In this document: piece after piece, positions 1-9,500 of the stretch
How positions within the stretch are numbered: the first letter of the stretch is position 1
Layout: each line of letters starts with the position of its first letter
Source of the DNA: Terriglobia bacterium
GTDB lineage: Bacteria > Acidobacteriota > Terriglobia > Terriglobales > Acidobacteriaceae
Length of the DNA stretch: 44,836 nt
Assembly (NCBI GenBank): GCA_020073015.1
Contig: JAIQFZ010000073.1
Span: 1 to 44,836, forward strand
Direction: 5' to 3'
Notes under the pieces: generated by a model
Told to the model about the DNA's origin: nothing
The model's database searches: none
What the model saw: only the letters and a program-made list of their open reading frames with translations
Program-made: the position numbers and the translations under genes

Positions 1-161
1 CCTGTCTACGCTTCACTGAGTTCCTCGCGGTATCAGCGCAAGACTCGGGGCCGAGCGGATCGCTAATCCTTTCTCGTAAGAATTTTGCATTCTCTGCTTC
101 ATACCGGTTTATCCCGGCGCACAAACATCGCCGTTACACCAACAACGCCCCAAGTGCCTTG

Positions 162-1214
162 TCATGAGATGAGTTCCAGATAGTGGGTCGCCGGCACGCT
201 CCGCAACCGCGCGGCGGCCGCTTCGGGAGTGATGTCGCGCTGCGGCATGGCCAGCATTTCGTATCCCACCATGAATTTCTTTACCGTGGCCGATCGCAGC
301 AGAGGCGGATAGAAATGGGCATGCAAATGAAACTCTGGATGCTCCCGGCCATCGGTCGGCCGCTGGTGAAAACCCATGGTGTACGGGAATGAAGTCTGAA
401 ACAGGTTGTCGTAGCGGATCGTAATCTGCCGGAGGATGTCCGCCAGCGCCGTGCGCTCCTCATCGTTCAATGCTTCGAGCGATACCACTCGCCTGCGACT
501 CAGGAGCAACGTCTCAAACGGCCAGACCGCCCAGTAGGGCACCAGCGCAACAAAGTGACCGTTCCCGCAGACCAGGCGTTCCTGCTTTTCCAGCTCCAGA
601 GCCAGATAGTCGCCCAGCAGGCTGGTGGCGTGTCGCTGCTGATAGTCGCCGAACGATTCCAGTTCCTTCGCTAATTCATTGGGCAGGATTTCGTTGGCCC
701 AGATCTGCCCGTGAGGGTGCGGGTTACTGCATCCCATCATCTCGCCGCGATTCTCGAAAATCTGTACTGATTGCACGCGGGGCTGGTTCCCCAGCTCCGC
801 AAACTCCTGGATCCATGTGTCCACGACCGCACGCAATTCGGAAACGCTCATGCGCGCCATGGTCAGATCATGCCGCGGTGAATAACACACCACGCGGCAC
901 CGGCCAGTTTCGCTGCGAGCCACCAGCAACTCCCCCTCCCGCACTTCCTGGGCTGGGACCTCTGGTTTCAAAGCCGCAAAATCATTATCAAAAACGAACG
1001 TCGTAGGGTAGGCAGGATTCCTCACACCTCCTGCCCGCACACTGCCGGGGCAGAGGTAGCAGTTCGGGTCAAAGCGTACCTGCGCTTCGGGCGCAATGTT
1101 CTCCACTTGCCCTTGCCACGGACGCTCGGTACGTTGCGGCGAAACCAGTACCCATTCCCGGGTCAGCGGATTGAAGCGGCGATGCGGACGCGATGCGAGG
1201 TCGATTGCGCTCAT
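162..1214 (-). CDS. galT: galactose-1-phosphate uridylyltransferase GalT
   Basis: Cytosolic Leloir-pathway enzyme that exchanges UDP between UDP-glucose and galactose-1-phosphate. The nucleotidyl-transfer motif [10 protein letters not shown] is visible, with H166, H168 and Q170 (numbered from the chosen start) as the HxHxQ active site. A CxxC pair (NCYLC, about residues 52-55) fits the metal site of the family. The length of 350 residues is normal. The reading frame stays open upstream to 1325, but that start would overlap galK by 80 bases. The internal ATG at 1214, beginning [16 protein letters not shown], gives a usual N-terminus and a 31-base gap to galK. No clear Shine-Dalgarno sequence precedes it, so translation may depend on coupling to galK. 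The enzyme takes the product of GalK; no galE epimerase is present in the window. Confidence 0.95.
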   Translation of the reverse strand: MSAIDLASRPHRRFNPLTREWVLVSPQRTERPWQGQVENIAPEAQVRFDPNCYLCPGSVRAGGVRNPAYPTTFVFDNDFAALKPEVPAQEVREGELLVARSETGRCRVVCYSPRHDLTMARMSVSELRAVVDTWIQEFAELGNQPRVQSVQIFENRGEMMGCSNPHPHGQIWANEILPNELAKELESFGDYQQRHATSLLGDYLALELEKQERLVCGNGHFVALVPYWAVWPFETLLLSRRRVVSLEALNDEERTALADILRQITIRYDNLFQTSFPYTMGFHQRPTDGREHPEFHLHAHFYPPLLRSATVKKFMVGYEMLAMPQRDITPEAAAARLRSVPATHYLELIS

Positions 1215-1245
1215 CGGGATAGGTGTGAAATGGATCCGTGGTTGG

Positions 1246-2493
1246 TCAAGCGAGCCCCACCCCGTCGGCGGCCGAACAGACGTAAATCTCCGGCCTTCGA
1301 CCCGTGGCACGCTCGTAGCCTTCACTCACGCTTTGCTGGAAAGCATCGACGCAGCTGGCGTCGACCAGATTGATCGTGCAGCCGCCGAATCCTCCGCCTG
1401 TCATGCGCGCACCGTACACGCCTTGGGCCTGTTCCACGAGCTGCACCATCAAATCGAGCTCCGCACAACTGACTTCAAAATCGTCCCGCAGACTCCGATG
1501 CGACTCGCGCATCAGGTCCCCGAACGCGCTCAGTTCGTTCCGTGTCAGGGCGGCAGCGGCTTGAACCACGCGTGCATTTTCACTGATCACGTGCCGGCAG
1601 CGGCGCAGGATCTTGTCCGGCAACTCGCCGCTCAGTGCGGCGAGCTCTTCCAGCGTCGCATCGCGCAAGGCCCGCACGCTCCGGAAATGCCTCGACAAAT
1701 ACTTCACGCCCGCTTCGCACTCTGCGCGCCGCTGGTTGTATTCTCCGCCCGCGATCGCGTGCCGCACCATCGTGTTGCAGATTACCAGGCGTGCGTCCGC
1801 GCGGAGCGGCAGCAGGCGGTAGTCCAGCGACCGGCAGTCCAGGAGCAGCGCATGATCCCGCTTGCCGTGACTGGCCACGAACTGGTCCATAATCCCGCAG
1901 CGCGCGCCCACAAACTCATTTTCAGCCTGCTGGCACAGCCGCGCCAGCTGGGCCCGGTCCGTCTCCTGACCTGCGAGATCCATCAGTGCGTAGCCGACGG
2001 CCACCTCGACCGAGGCCGATGAGCTGAGCCCAGCCCCCACTGGAACGTCTCCGCAAATGAGCAGGTTCGCGCCCGTCAAGGGGATGCCGGATTCCGCCAA
2101 GACCTTGGCGACGCCTACAACGTAGTCGCTCCAGTGTCCAGATCCGCGAACGGGAAGTTGATCCAGCTCGAACGTGGCCTCCTCGGAGAAATTTTCGGAC
2201 CGGACGATCAGCTTGCCGTCGCGGCGCGGGGCAGCCGCCACTCGCGTGCACATCCCGATCGCGGCCGGCATCACGAAACCTTCGTTGTAGTCGGTGTGCT
2301 CGCCGATCAGATTCACTCGTCCGGGCGCCTGATATATCGTGGGTACATCTCCAAAGCGGCGCACGAAGTCCTGGGCCAAAGTCTGGACAGTACGCTCGTG
2401 GTGGGAACTGATGTCCTGCAAGTGTGCGGGCAAGCTCTTGCCAGTGTTTTCAGACCCGTTTGTACGATGGACCCAAACCGTTGTCAAGAACAT
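1246..2493 (-). CDS. galK: galactokinase GalK
   Basis: GHMP-family kinase that phosphorylates galactose at C1 with ATP in the cytosol. The galactokinase signature [16 protein letters not shown] lies at about residues 57-72, the phosphate-binding loop GAGLSSSAS at about 153-161, and the C-terminal GGGFGG motif near residue 375, so the whole GHMP fold is present in 415 residues. It is the first gene of a two-gene minus-strand unit with galT. The start at 2493 lies only about 50 bases from the divergent alpha-galactosidase gene, so a shared divergent control region is likely; no convincing sigma-70 boxes were seen there. The first 30 residues or so are weakly conserved and the true start could be slightly downstream. 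Confidence 0.95.
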   Translation of the reverse strand: MFLTTVWVHRTNGSENTGKSLPAHLQDISSHHERTVQTLAQDFVRRFGDVPTIYQAPGRVNLIGEHTDYNEGFVMPAAIGMCTRVAAAPRRDGKLIVRSENFSEEATFELDQLPVRGSGHWSDYVVGVAKVLAESGIPLTGANLLICGDVPVGAGLSSSASVEVAVGYALMDLAGQETDRAQLARLCQQAENEFVGARCGIMDQFVASHGKRDHALLLDCRSLDYRLLPLRADARLVICNTMVRHAIAGGEYNQRRAECEAGVKYLSRHFRSVRALRDATLEELAALSGELPDKILRRCRHVISENARVVQAAAALTRNELSAFGDLMRESHRSLRDDFEVSCAELDLMVQLVEQAQGVYGARMTGGGFGGCTINLVDASCVDAFQQSVSEGYERATGRRPEIYVCSAADGVGLA

Positions 2494-2542
2494 GCGCTAG
2501 AATCGATGGCCGCAAGTTGATGCGTTGCTCACCGAGGTATTC

Positions 2543-3706
2543 ATGACCATTCGTCGCGTCGCCGAAATCGCGCTGTCTTGTGTTTCCACCGTGCTGATTG
2601 TGTGCTCCCTCTCTCCCGCCCAGTCCCATGACAGTGCGGCACTCGCCCTCACTCCTCCCATGGGTTGGAACAGTTGGAATAAATTTGCCTGCGATGTCAG
2701 CGAGAAACTCATCCGCGAAACGGCCGATGCCATGGTCAGCAGCGGACTGAAAGCCGCCGGATACCAGTACGTCAATATCGACGATTGCTGGCAGGTCAGC
2801 CGCGCCGCCGATGGCACCATTGTGGCCGACGCACAGCGTTTTCCAAGCGGCCTCAAAGCGCTCGCCGAGTACGTGCATAGTAAAGGATTGAAACTCGGCA
2901 TCTACACCGACGCCGGCCGCATGACTTGCCAGAAACGTCCGGGCAGTTACGAACACGAGGCGCAGGACATCAACACCTACGCAGCCTGGGGAATGGACTA
3001 CGTAAAAATCGACTGGTGCTATGCCGAAGGCCTGGATCCCGAAGTGCAATACGCGAAATTTCGCGACGCGCTGGCGCAAGCCGCTCACCCGATCGTTTTC
3101 AGCATCTGCAACTGGGGAGTCAAAGCGCCCTGGCGCTGGGGCCCTCACATGGGAAATCTGTGGCGCACCACCGGCGACATCAACGACACCTACGAGCGCA
3201 TGTCGTTGATCGGATTTTCACAGAATGGCCTGGAGAAATTTGCCGGTCCCGGACATTGGAACGATCCCGACATGCTCGAGGTCGGCAACGGTGGCATGAA
3301 CCGTGACGAGTACCGCACGCACATGGCCCTGTGGGCGATTCTGGCCGCCCCGCTGCTTGCAGGAAACGATCTCCGCAGCATGACTCCCGAAACCAAAGAA
3401 CTGCTTACCAATGCCGAAGTGATCGCGGTGGATCAGGACCCCAAGGGCACACAAGGTCACCGAGTGTGGGAAGAAGGAACGCTCGAAATCTGGGTCAAAC
3501 CGCTCGCCGACGGCAGCTACGCGGTCGGACTCTTCAACCGCACGGAAGCTGCGTTCAAGATGAGCTTCGACTTCAAGACCATTGGCATCGAGCATCCATC
3601 CAAGCTTCGCGATCTATGGGAACACAAGGATCTCACCGTACAGGGAGACTTATACACAACCGAGGTCCCTACGCACGGAGTCGTGTTGTTGCGCGTTTAC
3701 AGATGA
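2543..3706 (+). CDS. secreted alpha-galactosidase, GH27
   Basis: Glycoside hydrolase family 27 enzyme that releases terminal alpha-linked galactose, feeding galK and galT next door. An N-terminal signal peptide (about residues 1-27, hydrophobic core AEIALSCVSTVLIVC) points to export. The family opening TPPMGWNSWN follows directly. The nucleophile is D157 in DYVKIDWC and the acid/base is probably D212 in RTTGD, with the NDPDML substrate loop around residue 241. An upstream TTG at 2525 is also in frame, but the ATG at 2543 has GAGG 4-5 bases before it and begins exactly at the signal peptide. The C-terminal beta-sandwich is present and the length (387 residues) is typical. It diverges from galK. 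Confidence 0.93.
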   Translation: MTIRRVAEIALSCVSTVLIVCSLSPAQSHDSAALALTPPMGWNSWNKFACDVSEKLIRETADAMVSSGLKAAGYQYVNIDDCWQVSRAADGTIVADAQRFPSGLKALAEYVHSKGLKLGIYTDAGRMTCQKRPGSYEHEAQDINTYAAWGMDYVKIDWCYAEGLDPEVQYAKFRDALAQAAHPIVFSICNWGVKAPWRWGPHMGNLWRTTGDINDTYERMSLIGFSQNGLEKFAGPGHWNDPDMLEVGNGGMNRDEYRTHMALWAILAAPLLAGNDLRSMTPETKELLTNAEVIAVDQDPKGTQGHRVWEEGTLEIWVKPLADGSYAVGLFNRTEAAFKMSFDFKTIGIEHPSKLRDLWEHKDLTVQGDLYTTEVPTHGVVLLRVYR

Positions 3707-3758
3707 GCATGGCGAAGCACTGAGAAGGAGCAAGCCGCGTCTCTACCGGTCGGGACAG

Positions 3759-3782
3759 GGGGCGGACAGGAATGTCCGCCCC
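3759..3782. terminator. strong bidirectional hairpin between convergent genes
   Basis: Perfect 10-bp inverted repeat GGGGCGGACA / TGTCCGCCCC with a GGAA loop, lying between the stop codons of the convergent alpha- and beta-galactosidase genes. There is no T-tract, so it is a structural, bidirectional terminator candidate. It is also a reverse-oriented relative of two nearly identical hairpins at 42476-42499 and 43515-43538, so it belongs to a dispersed palindromic repeat family. Confidence 0.6.
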
Positions 3783-3794
3783 ACGCGACGAAGA

Positions 3795-5864
3795 TCAGTG
3801 CGTCGAGGACAGCACTGCCACCCCGTAACGCGGGAGGGACACGGTTTGTTTGGTCCCGCCCGCAAGAACATCCACCATGGCGGCGGGGAGAGTGACTGTC
3901 TCTTCCCGCTTCGCAAAACTGACGATCACGTATACCTCTCTGTTTTCGCCATATCTGGGGTAGACCTCGATGCCATCCGGAACAGGTCCCAGCGCAGGTT
4001 TCACCCCACTGACTTCCGACATCCACTTGGCTGCCGCGGCCATTGCGGCGTCGTCAAGCCATGCGCCGATGTAAGTGATTCTGCCCCTGCCCACTCGCCG
4101 GGTAATGGCGGCGGGTTGTCCGTCGAGCCAGCCGTTGCTTTTGCCATAGCGCGCCAGCACTTCAACATCGTCCGCCTTCGCGCTGAGAAGTTCCGCCCAC
4201 TGTTTGCCTTGCGCTGAGCCGAACTTTCCCGCGACTGGAACCGGATCCGCAAGAGCGTAGTACTGCTCGACGCGACCTCCCAACAACTCCACGAGCGGCC
4301 CAGGCTGACGCGCCGGTTGCAGGCCGTTGTCGTCATCTTTCATTCCGGAGCGCTGGCCCAGGACCAGGTGTCCTCCCTGTTGGACATATTCGGCCAGATT
4401 TTTCGCAGTGGATTCGGAGAAGACGTTCAGGCCAGGCGCGACCACCAGCTTGTATCGTTCGAGCCGAGCCGTCGGCGGGAGCACATCGATCGACTGAGAG
4501 ATCGCGCGCAACGGCCTGTAGTAGCTGATCAGTTCCTCGACCGGATCGTAGTCCTTGTTGTGCTTTTGCCACTGAATCGCCCAGCGGCTGTCGTAGGAAT
4601 GCAGGATTGCGACTTCGGACCGCGGCGAAGTACCGGCCAGCACGGATCCCGCGCGGGCAAACTCCTGACCAATCTGCTGCACCTCCGAATAGAGCGGAAC
4701 GGGCGTGCTGTCGGCTCCGACCAGAGTCCCGTGATATTCCTCCTGCCCGTTTAGCGCGCTCCTCCACTGCCAGTAACTCACCGCATCGGCTCCGTGCCCG
4801 ACATCGTGCCAGGCCATGGCACGTACTTCGCCTTTGTCGAGCGAGTTGTTGATCGGAGCCCAGTTCACGGAACCGGGCTGCGTTTCCATCACCCAAAAAT
4901 TCTTCTGTTTGAATCCCCGCGTAAGGTCGTGCGTCGCACCGTTGCGTGCCGGATCCAGATGTCCCTGACCCACATAGTCGTCCCAGGCTGCAAGATCCAG
5001 GTCCTGGGCCACCGTGTAGTGGTCATACCCGTCGAACCACCCCATCATGTTGGTCGTGATGAATTGCCTGGGGTCGGAGTTGGCCCGTATCACGTCAAGC
5101 TGGTTCTTCTGGTACGACCGCCAGGTATCGCTGACAAAGCGCTGCCAGCTCAGCAGGAGTCCCGGATTACCGTAGTCGGTCTCGATCGGAACCTGGTCCC
5201 AACTGGAATACGTCTGGCTCCAGTACGCAGTGGTCCAGCGGACGTTCAAACTGTCGAGCGTCCCGTATCGCGCCTTCAACCATTGCTGAAACTGGGAGCG
5301 CGTTTCCGGATCGAACGACACCTCGGCATATTCGTTGTCGATCTGCCATCCCAGTACCAGCGAATTGCGTCCGAAACGCTTCGCCATCTGCTCGGCGATC
5401 TTGCGTGCCAGTTCGCGGTACTTGGGATTGGCCCAGTTGAATTGCTGCCGATTGCCGTGCTCCGCGCGATGGCCTTCTTTGTCTACCCGCAGCGTTTCCG
5501 GATACTTTTGCGTCAGCCATGCAGGCGGTGCCGCAGTTGGCGTTCCAAGCACGGCGTAGATGCCGTGCTTGCCCGCAGCCGCGACTGCGCGGTCCAACCA
5601 ATCCAGATCGTAATGGCCCTCACTCGGTTCCATCCGGCTCCAGGCAAACTCGCCCACCCGGACCATTCGCACGCCCGCTTTTTCCATCAGACTCAGATCG
5701 GACTCCCATTGTGCTTCCGGCCACTGTTCGGGATACCAGGCCGTGCCCAACAGGATGGGAGGGGCCGAGGAGTTCTGGCTCCATAGGGGAGAAGAGAGAC
5801 ACAGCCCGACCAGACTCACAGCAACTACGAAGTGAAAACTGCGCTGTAGCGTGCTTCCATTCAA
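3795..5864 (-). CDS. secreted beta-galactosidase, GH42
   Basis: Glycoside hydrolase family 42 enzyme cleaving terminal beta-galactosides. A signal peptide covers about residues 1-29 (hydrophobic FHFVVAVSLVGLCLSS, then SQN), so it should leave the cytoplasm. The GH42 opening is LLGTAWYPEQWPE. The acid/base is E178 in GWQIDNEYAE and the nucleophile is E327 in WVMETQPG. The trimerisation-type Rossmann domain follows (about residues 420-620) with a short C-terminal beta domain. The start is a TTG, chosen because AAGGAG lies 7 bases upstream and because the signal peptide begins there; the nearby ATG is out of frame. It converges on the alpha-galactosidase across a hairpin, and with galK and galT it forms a galactoside-use neighbourhood. 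Confidence 0.92.
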   Translation of the reverse strand: MNGSTLQRSFHFVVAVSLVGLCLSSPLWSQNSSAPPILLGTAWYPEQWPEAQWESDLSLMEKAGVRMVRVGEFAWSRMEPSEGHYDLDWLDRAVAAAGKHGIYAVLGTPTAAPPAWLTQKYPETLRVDKEGHRAEHGNRQQFNWANPKYRELARKIAEQMAKRFGRNSLVLGWQIDNEYAEVSFDPETRSQFQQWLKARYGTLDSLNVRWTTAYWSQTYSSWDQVPIETDYGNPGLLLSWQRFVSDTWRSYQKNQLDVIRANSDPRQFITTNMMGWFDGYDHYTVAQDLDLAAWDDYVGQGHLDPARNGATHDLTRGFKQKNFWVMETQPGSVNWAPINNSLDKGEVRAMAWHDVGHGADAVSYWQWRSALNGQEEYHGTLVGADSTPVPLYSEVQQIGQEFARAGSVLAGTSPRSEVAILHSYDSRWAIQWQKHNKDYDPVEELISYYRPLRAISQSIDVLPPTARLERYKLVVAPGLNVFSESTAKNLAEYVQQGGHLVLGQRSGMKDDDNGLQPARQPGPLVELLGGRVEQYYALADPVPVAGKFGSAQGKQWAELLSAKADDVEVLARYGKSNGWLDGQPAAITRRVGRGRITYIGAWLDDAAMAAAAKWMSEVSGVKPALGPVPDGIEVYPRYGENREVYVIVSFAKREETVTLPAAMVDVLAGGTKQTVSLPRYGVAVLSSTH

Positions 5865-6950
5865 GTGTCACTCCTTAAGAAACTAAATGATATCGAGATT
5901 GGCGGCATTCTACTCTTGCACCAATTCGTCAACAAACGACTGGAGTATGATTTCGTCGAAGGTCCGCGTTCCCCTTCGCCAATCCCCGTGAAAACGCTCA
6001 ACGAAATCTATTCCTCGCTTTCGACCGGCCGGCGCTACGAAGTCTGGTTTGTTCGGCTGGGATTGGCGGACGGCGCCGGGGCCTGGTGGTTTCGCTATTT
6101 ACTGATGAACCCTGGGCGAGGCGGTTGCCCCGGAGACCCGCGTGGGATGCCGGTTCAGGTATGGGCCACTTGGTTTCCCCGGGATGGAAAGCCGCAAAGC
6201 TTCATTCAAGGATTCCCGCTGGAGGGTCTGAACCTCAGCGCCCGAGGGCGAAATCCATTCCACTTCCGAATCGGCAACAACGGAATTGACGAGAACTCAT
6301 GCCGGGGAGAGTTGGCGGTTGACGGACACACGATCTCCTGGGACCTGCATTATCGTTCCACCTTTCATTTCACGCTCAGCAGCAAGGGCTGGATTGGTTT
6401 CTTGCGAACGCCGCATTCCGACGCGCTTTTCTCCGGACAGATCGTGATGGACGGCCGGAGCTTTCTGGGGAACCCTCTGGGGTTCGGAGTGCAAGGGCAT
6501 AACTGTGGATACCGGCATCGCAACGTCTGGACCTGGGCACACGCGTATTTTCCGCGTCCCGATGGACCGCCGAGCACGTTGGAAGCCTTGCTGTACGACA
6601 TGCCATTCGGGCTCGTCTTTCGCAAGGCGATGCTCTGGCATGACGGGAAGCAGCGCCAGTTTCGGAATCTACGGGAGACCAGAAGAGATCCGGATAAATT
6701 TGCATGGAATTTTCGTTGTTCCACGCCGGATGGATTCCAACTGGAAGCGGCCATCGATGGAACCGGGCCGAGTCTCCACCGCTTGCCTTACGTGAAGACC
6801 GATTGCACTGGCAGCTTCGAAGTCCTGAACAACAGCCTCGCCAAAGCCTGGCTACGCCTGCAGCGACCAAACGCGCCCACCGAAAAACTCGAGACGACTA
6901 CCGGCGCTGTATTGGAGATGGCTGGCCGCCGCAATCATTCGGAAGAGTGA
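5865..6950 (+). CDS. uncharacterised protein, possibly lipocalin/CrtC-like beta-barrel
   Basis: Not firmly recognised. The protein is rich in Trp, Gly and aromatic residues with alternating hydrophobic strands. The central part (HTISWDLHYR about 146-155, then QGHNCGYRHRNVWTWAHAYF about 210-229) recalls lipocalin-like hydratase/AttH-type proteins, which act on hydrophobic ligands; this is resemblance only. No signal peptide or membrane helix was seen. The start is uncertain: the GTG at 5865 directly abuts the start of the divergent beta-galactosidase and has no Shine-Dalgarno, while in-frame TTG at 5916 or GTG at 5988 would leave room for a divergent promoter. Its last 16 bases overlap the 3' end of the convergent hydrolase gene. 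Confidence 0.6.
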   Translation: MSLLKKLNDIEIGGILLLHQFVNKRLEYDFVEGPRSPSPIPVKTLNEIYSSLSTGRRYEVWFVRLGLADGAGAWWFRYLLMNPGRGGCPGDPRGMPVQVWATWFPRDGKPQSFIQGFPLEGLNLSARGRNPFHFRIGNNGIDENSCRGELAVDGHTISWDLHYRSTFHFTLSSKGWIGFLRTPHSDALFSGQIVMDGRSFLGNPLGFGVQGHNCGYRHRNVWTWAHAYFPRPDGPPSTLEALLYDMPFGLVFRKAMLWHDGKQRQFRNLRETRRDPDKFAWNFRCSTPDGFQLEAAIDGTGPSLHRLPYVKTDCTGSFEVLNNSLAKAWLRLQRPNAPTEKLETTTGAVLEMAGRRNHSEE

Positions 6951-7741
6951 GCCTTGGCCAACCGTTGGGCAACGATCGCGTAGGCCGCAGGATTAAACGC
7001 CATTCCGATGTGGGTGGACGGGACTTCAAAGTCGACTTCGGCATGGTTGGTCATACAATAACGCCAGTCCACGATCCCGTCATGGCGGGTATAGATTGCA
7101 GTCTCAACCACGGACTCGGGAACATCGCGCTTCAGCGAGTCCAGAAAACTACATGTGCAACGCCCGGTGTAGCACTCGGGTAGTACGGCCCGGCCATTCT
7201 CCTGCAGGATGCGCTGGCGAACTGCTTCCACGGCGTTGAGAATTGCACGATGGGCGAGGGTGCCACGAAAAGGCGACGCCAGGGTAATCACGGAAGCGAC
7301 ATCGTCCGGCCGCTGGGCTGCGACCGACCGTGCGATCAGCCCTCCCAGGCTGTGGCCGATCAAGTGAACTTTTCGCTCGGTTTCGGTGAGGGCCCTTTCG
7401 ATCGTCTCGTTCAGATGACGCTGGATCAACAGGTTCGGGCACTCGGCGTTAACCCCGATGCCCGAAAAATAAGGCCGGTATCCGATGCGCCCCAGCCAAC
7501 TGTGGAGTTCCATCAAGTAAAGGTCAGTACCGAGAAAACCCGGAATGATGACGACCCCGGATCCATCACCGTGTGGTATGCCGAAGCCGTAATAGACAGG
7601 GGTTGCATGCAGCAGAAGAATCTCAGCGCCGAACAACGCCTCGGTCCAAAGTGGAGTATCGGCTTCCGCGAGAGCCGCTGGAATGTTCGTCCGTTTACCT
7701 GCCCTTGATGGACCCGTTGCAGTTTTCGGTTTGCGCCGCAA
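6935..7741 (-). CDS. alpha/beta-hydrolase, lipase/esterase-like
   Basis: Serine hydrolase with the nucleophile elbow GHSLGG (S131), a probable acid in TRHDGIVDW (D221 or D225) and histidine H244 in PSTHIGM. The order and spacing fit a complete catalytic triad, and the oxyanion region IIPGFLGTD (about residues 65-73) resembles triacylglycerol-lipase-type hydrolases. No signal peptide was seen, so it is likely cytosolic. The start is a TTG preceded by AGGGA; the first 20 or so basic residues are not conserved-looking and the start could be later. It lies just downstream of phaR on the same strand (133-base gap). Together with the phasin gene that suggests a role in turnover of storage polyester or neutral lipid, but the substrate cannot be read from the sequence. 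Confidence 0.8.
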   Translation of the reverse strand: MRRKPKTATGPSRAGKRTNIPAALAEADTPLWTEALFGAEILLLHATPVYYGFGIPHGDGSGVVIIPGFLGTDLYLMELHSWLGRIGYRPYFSGIGVNAECPNLLIQRHLNETIERALTETERKVHLIGHSLGGLIARSVAAQRPDDVASVITLASPFRGTLAHRAILNAVEAVRQRILQENGRAVLPECYTGRCTCSFLDSLKRDVPESVVETAIYTRHDGIVDWRYCMTNHAEVDFEVPSTHIGMAFNPAAYAIVAQRLAKAHSSE

Positions 7742-7874
7742 TTAAATCCCTGAGTTCGCCCGGTCTCTACCCATGCAGCCGCGGTGCGCGCGATGGGCAG
7801 AAGCGTTTGTGCTGCGGAATTATAACCTTGAGTTCTCGCTGGCTCCAACCAGATTTTCAATGCCAGAGACTCTC

Positions 7875-8438
7875 TCAACTCCCGGATCGGCGACGGCGGC
7901 CGAGCGGCTTACTGTTACGCGCACGTGTGGGTTGGCCTCCGTGCGCGCTCTTTTCGAGCCGGGCCTCCAGTTCCGCCACTCGCTTGCGGAGGGCATCGAG
8001 TTCTGGTTCCGCCTGAGTCTTGGGTTGGGACAGCGCCGACGCGCCCAGGAACCGCTTCATGGTATCCACGGGAGACAGAATGGCCGACTGGACGTCCGTT
8101 AAGCGGCTCTGCACCGCATCCTGCACCTTTTCGTAGGTGTCAAACGCGGACTTCAAATACCACATCACGAATTCCTGCCTCACCTCATCGGACGCGATGA
8201 TCAACTGGCGCAGCAGTTCCAGCGGCAAGCCAGTCGGCTTGTCCTTGGCATCTTCGGTAATGATCTGGGTCAGGGTCACACGGGTCAGGTCGCGACCCGT
8301 TTTCGCGTCCACAATCTGTACATCCTTGCCTTCCCGAATAAACTTGGCGATATCGTCGAGATTCACGTAGCGGCTACCGGCGGTGTCGTAGAGCCGGCGA
8401 TTGCCATACTTCTTAATGACGACGGTGGATGGCTTCAT
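7875..8438 (-). CDS. phaR: PHA synthesis repressor/regulator PhaR
   Basis: DNA-binding regulator of polyhydroxyalkanoate granule genes. In characterised bacteria PhaR binds the polymer and releases phasin promoters when polymer accumulates. The N-terminal domain is diagnostic: IKKYGNRRLYDT at about residues 8-19, followed by SRYVNLDDIAKFIREG and QIVDAKTGRDLT. The PHB-accumulation domain follows (ITEDAKD, then LPLELLRQLI, about residues 60-110), then a short coiled coil (about 148-165) and a basic tail of 20 residues. The gene is divergent from a phasin-like gene whose start region carries a perfect palindrome with the PhaR-type core CTGC-N3-GCAG. No PHA synthase (phaC) is in the window. Confidence 0.93.
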   Translation of the reverse strand: MKPSTVVIKKYGNRRLYDTAGSRYVNLDDIAKFIREGKDVQIVDAKTGRDLTRVTLTQIITEDAKDKPTGLPLELLRQLIIASDEVRQEFVMWYLKSAFDTYEKVQDAVQSRLTDVQSAILSPVDTMKRFLGASALSQPKTQAEPELDALRKRVAELEARLEKSAHGGQPTRARNSKPLGRRRRSGS

Positions 8439-8483
8439 GGTCAGTCCTGCCTATGTTGCTCTGCACAAACGAACAACTACATC

Positions 8484-8512
8484 TTGACATGATTTGCTTG
8501 CGCTTGTATAGT
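8484..8512 (+). promoter_or_regulatory. sigma-70 promoter of phasin-like gene 1
   Basis: Perfect -35 box TTGACA (8484-8489), 17-base spacer, -10 box TATAGT (8507-8512). Transcription should start near 8519-8521, at the left edge of the palindrome. The same spacing recurs in front of the second phasin-like gene at 41609. Confidence 0.8.
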
Positions 8513-8520
8513 TTAGCTGA

Positions 8521-8535
8521 TGCTGCAATGCAGCA
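8521..8535. promoter_or_regulatory. probable PhaR operator, copy 1
   Basis: Perfect inverted repeat TGCTGCA-A-TGCAGCA (7-1-7) placed 8 bases after the -10 box, overlapping the expected transcription start. It contains the CTGC-N3-GCAG core reported for PhaR in alphaproteobacteria. Repression by phaR, divergent 83 bases away, is inferred from core, position and neighbour. The same element, with G at the centre, lies at 41646-41660 in the same place relative to the other phasin gene. Confidence 0.75.
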
Positions 8536-8551
8536 ATCTGGAGGTATTCAT

Positions 8552-9487
8552 ATGGCAGTGATGGAGCACGAATCCTCTCGGACTCATCCCAGAGAAGCGT
8601 CCTTCGTTTCGATTCTCTCGGGCTGGGCGCAGCAGGGGGTTCAGACTTTCTTTACTACGCAACGGATTCTGCTGGATCTCGCGATGCGGCAAAACGCCAA
8701 CGTCATGCATGCTGTGCGGCAACAGTTGTCCGATCCGCACCACTCTCCGACCGCCATTCTGAGTGAAGTTGCCGGGCAGGGCGTGTCCAACTTCATTGAA
8801 GGGCAAAAGATTCTTCTCGATCTGGGGCAGCAACAGAACGAAATCCTAATGAGCGGCGTGAAAGAGCGGGTCGGGGACTGGCCCGCAGTGCACGCGGTCA
8901 CCGATCTGCTGCGGCGGAGCCTGGATGCTTTCATTACGATGCAGCAGGAATTCCTGAAGATTGCCGACAAGCAGACGCACACCTGGGTGGAAGCAACCAA
9001 GAGCGGCAAGGCGTATCAAGGCGAGCATCTGATGGAGTTGGCGCGGGAAGGCATGGAGAACTTCGTCAAAGCGCAGAAGCAGTTCCTGGATGTCGTCGCC
9101 GAGGAAACCGCCAAAGCCACCGGCGGAAAGCACACCAATGGCGCCGTCAAGAAAATGAAGAAGACCGAGTTGGCTGAACTGGCGCGCCAGGCAACTGACT
9201 CCTTCATCGATGCGCAAAAAAAGCTGGCGGACGTGGCCGGACAGCAGATGCACTCCAACCTGAAAACGGCGGGCAAGACCCTGGAACTGATGACGCCGTT
9301 TCCATTCCTGCCGCTGGCGGAACTGACGCGGGAAGGCGTGCAAAGCTACGTCGATGCCCAAAAGGCATTGATGGACGTATTAATGAAGTCGGCGAGTGCG
9401 CCCAAACACGCCGGCAAGACCGAACATCACGCGAAGCGGCCAGCACGTGAGGCCAAGAAGCATCCGGCGGCAGCGGTCGCCGTCTGA
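8552..9487 (+). CDS. phasin-like granule-associated protein 1 (six helical modules)
   Basis: Likely coats lipid or polyester inclusions. The 311-residue protein is almost entirely helical and built from six related modules centred at about residues 27-51, 75-100, 121-146, 165-190, 211-236 and 260-280, each of the form (E/R)G-x2-SFI-x-AQK-x-LLD-x3-QQ. A Lys/His/Ala-rich tail (about 281-311) could bind DNA or polyphosphate. No signal peptide or membrane helix is present. The ATG at 8552 has GGAGGT at good spacing. The frame is open upstream to 8429 but that stretch contains the promoter and operator, so it is not coding. A paralogue with five modules lies at 41675-42454. Control by PhaR is inferred. 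Confidence 0.85.
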   Translation: MAVMEHESSRTHPREASFVSILSGWAQQGVQTFFTTQRILLDLAMRQNANVMHAVRQQLSDPHHSPTAILSEVAGQGVSNFIEGQKILLDLGQQQNEILMSGVKERVGDWPAVHAVTDLLRRSLDAFITMQQEFLKIADKQTHTWVEATKSGKAYQGEHLMELAREGMENFVKAQKQFLDVVAEETAKATGGKHTNGAVKKMKKTELAELARQATDSFIDAQKKLADVAGQQMHSNLKTAGKTLELMTPFPFLPLAELTREGVQSYVDAQKALMDVLMKSASAPKHAGKTEHHAKRPAREAKKHPAAAVAV

Positions 9488-9500
9488 CAAGCCTGAAACG

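Noticed and set aside
1-161. Possible gene or regulatory element at the left edge
   Set aside because: No open frame with coding character, promoter or stable hairpin was seen downstream of galT.
2481-2503. Promoter-like TTGTCA and TAGAAT before the alpha-galactosidase gene
   Set aside because: The spacer is only 11 bases, too short for a sigma-70 promoter.
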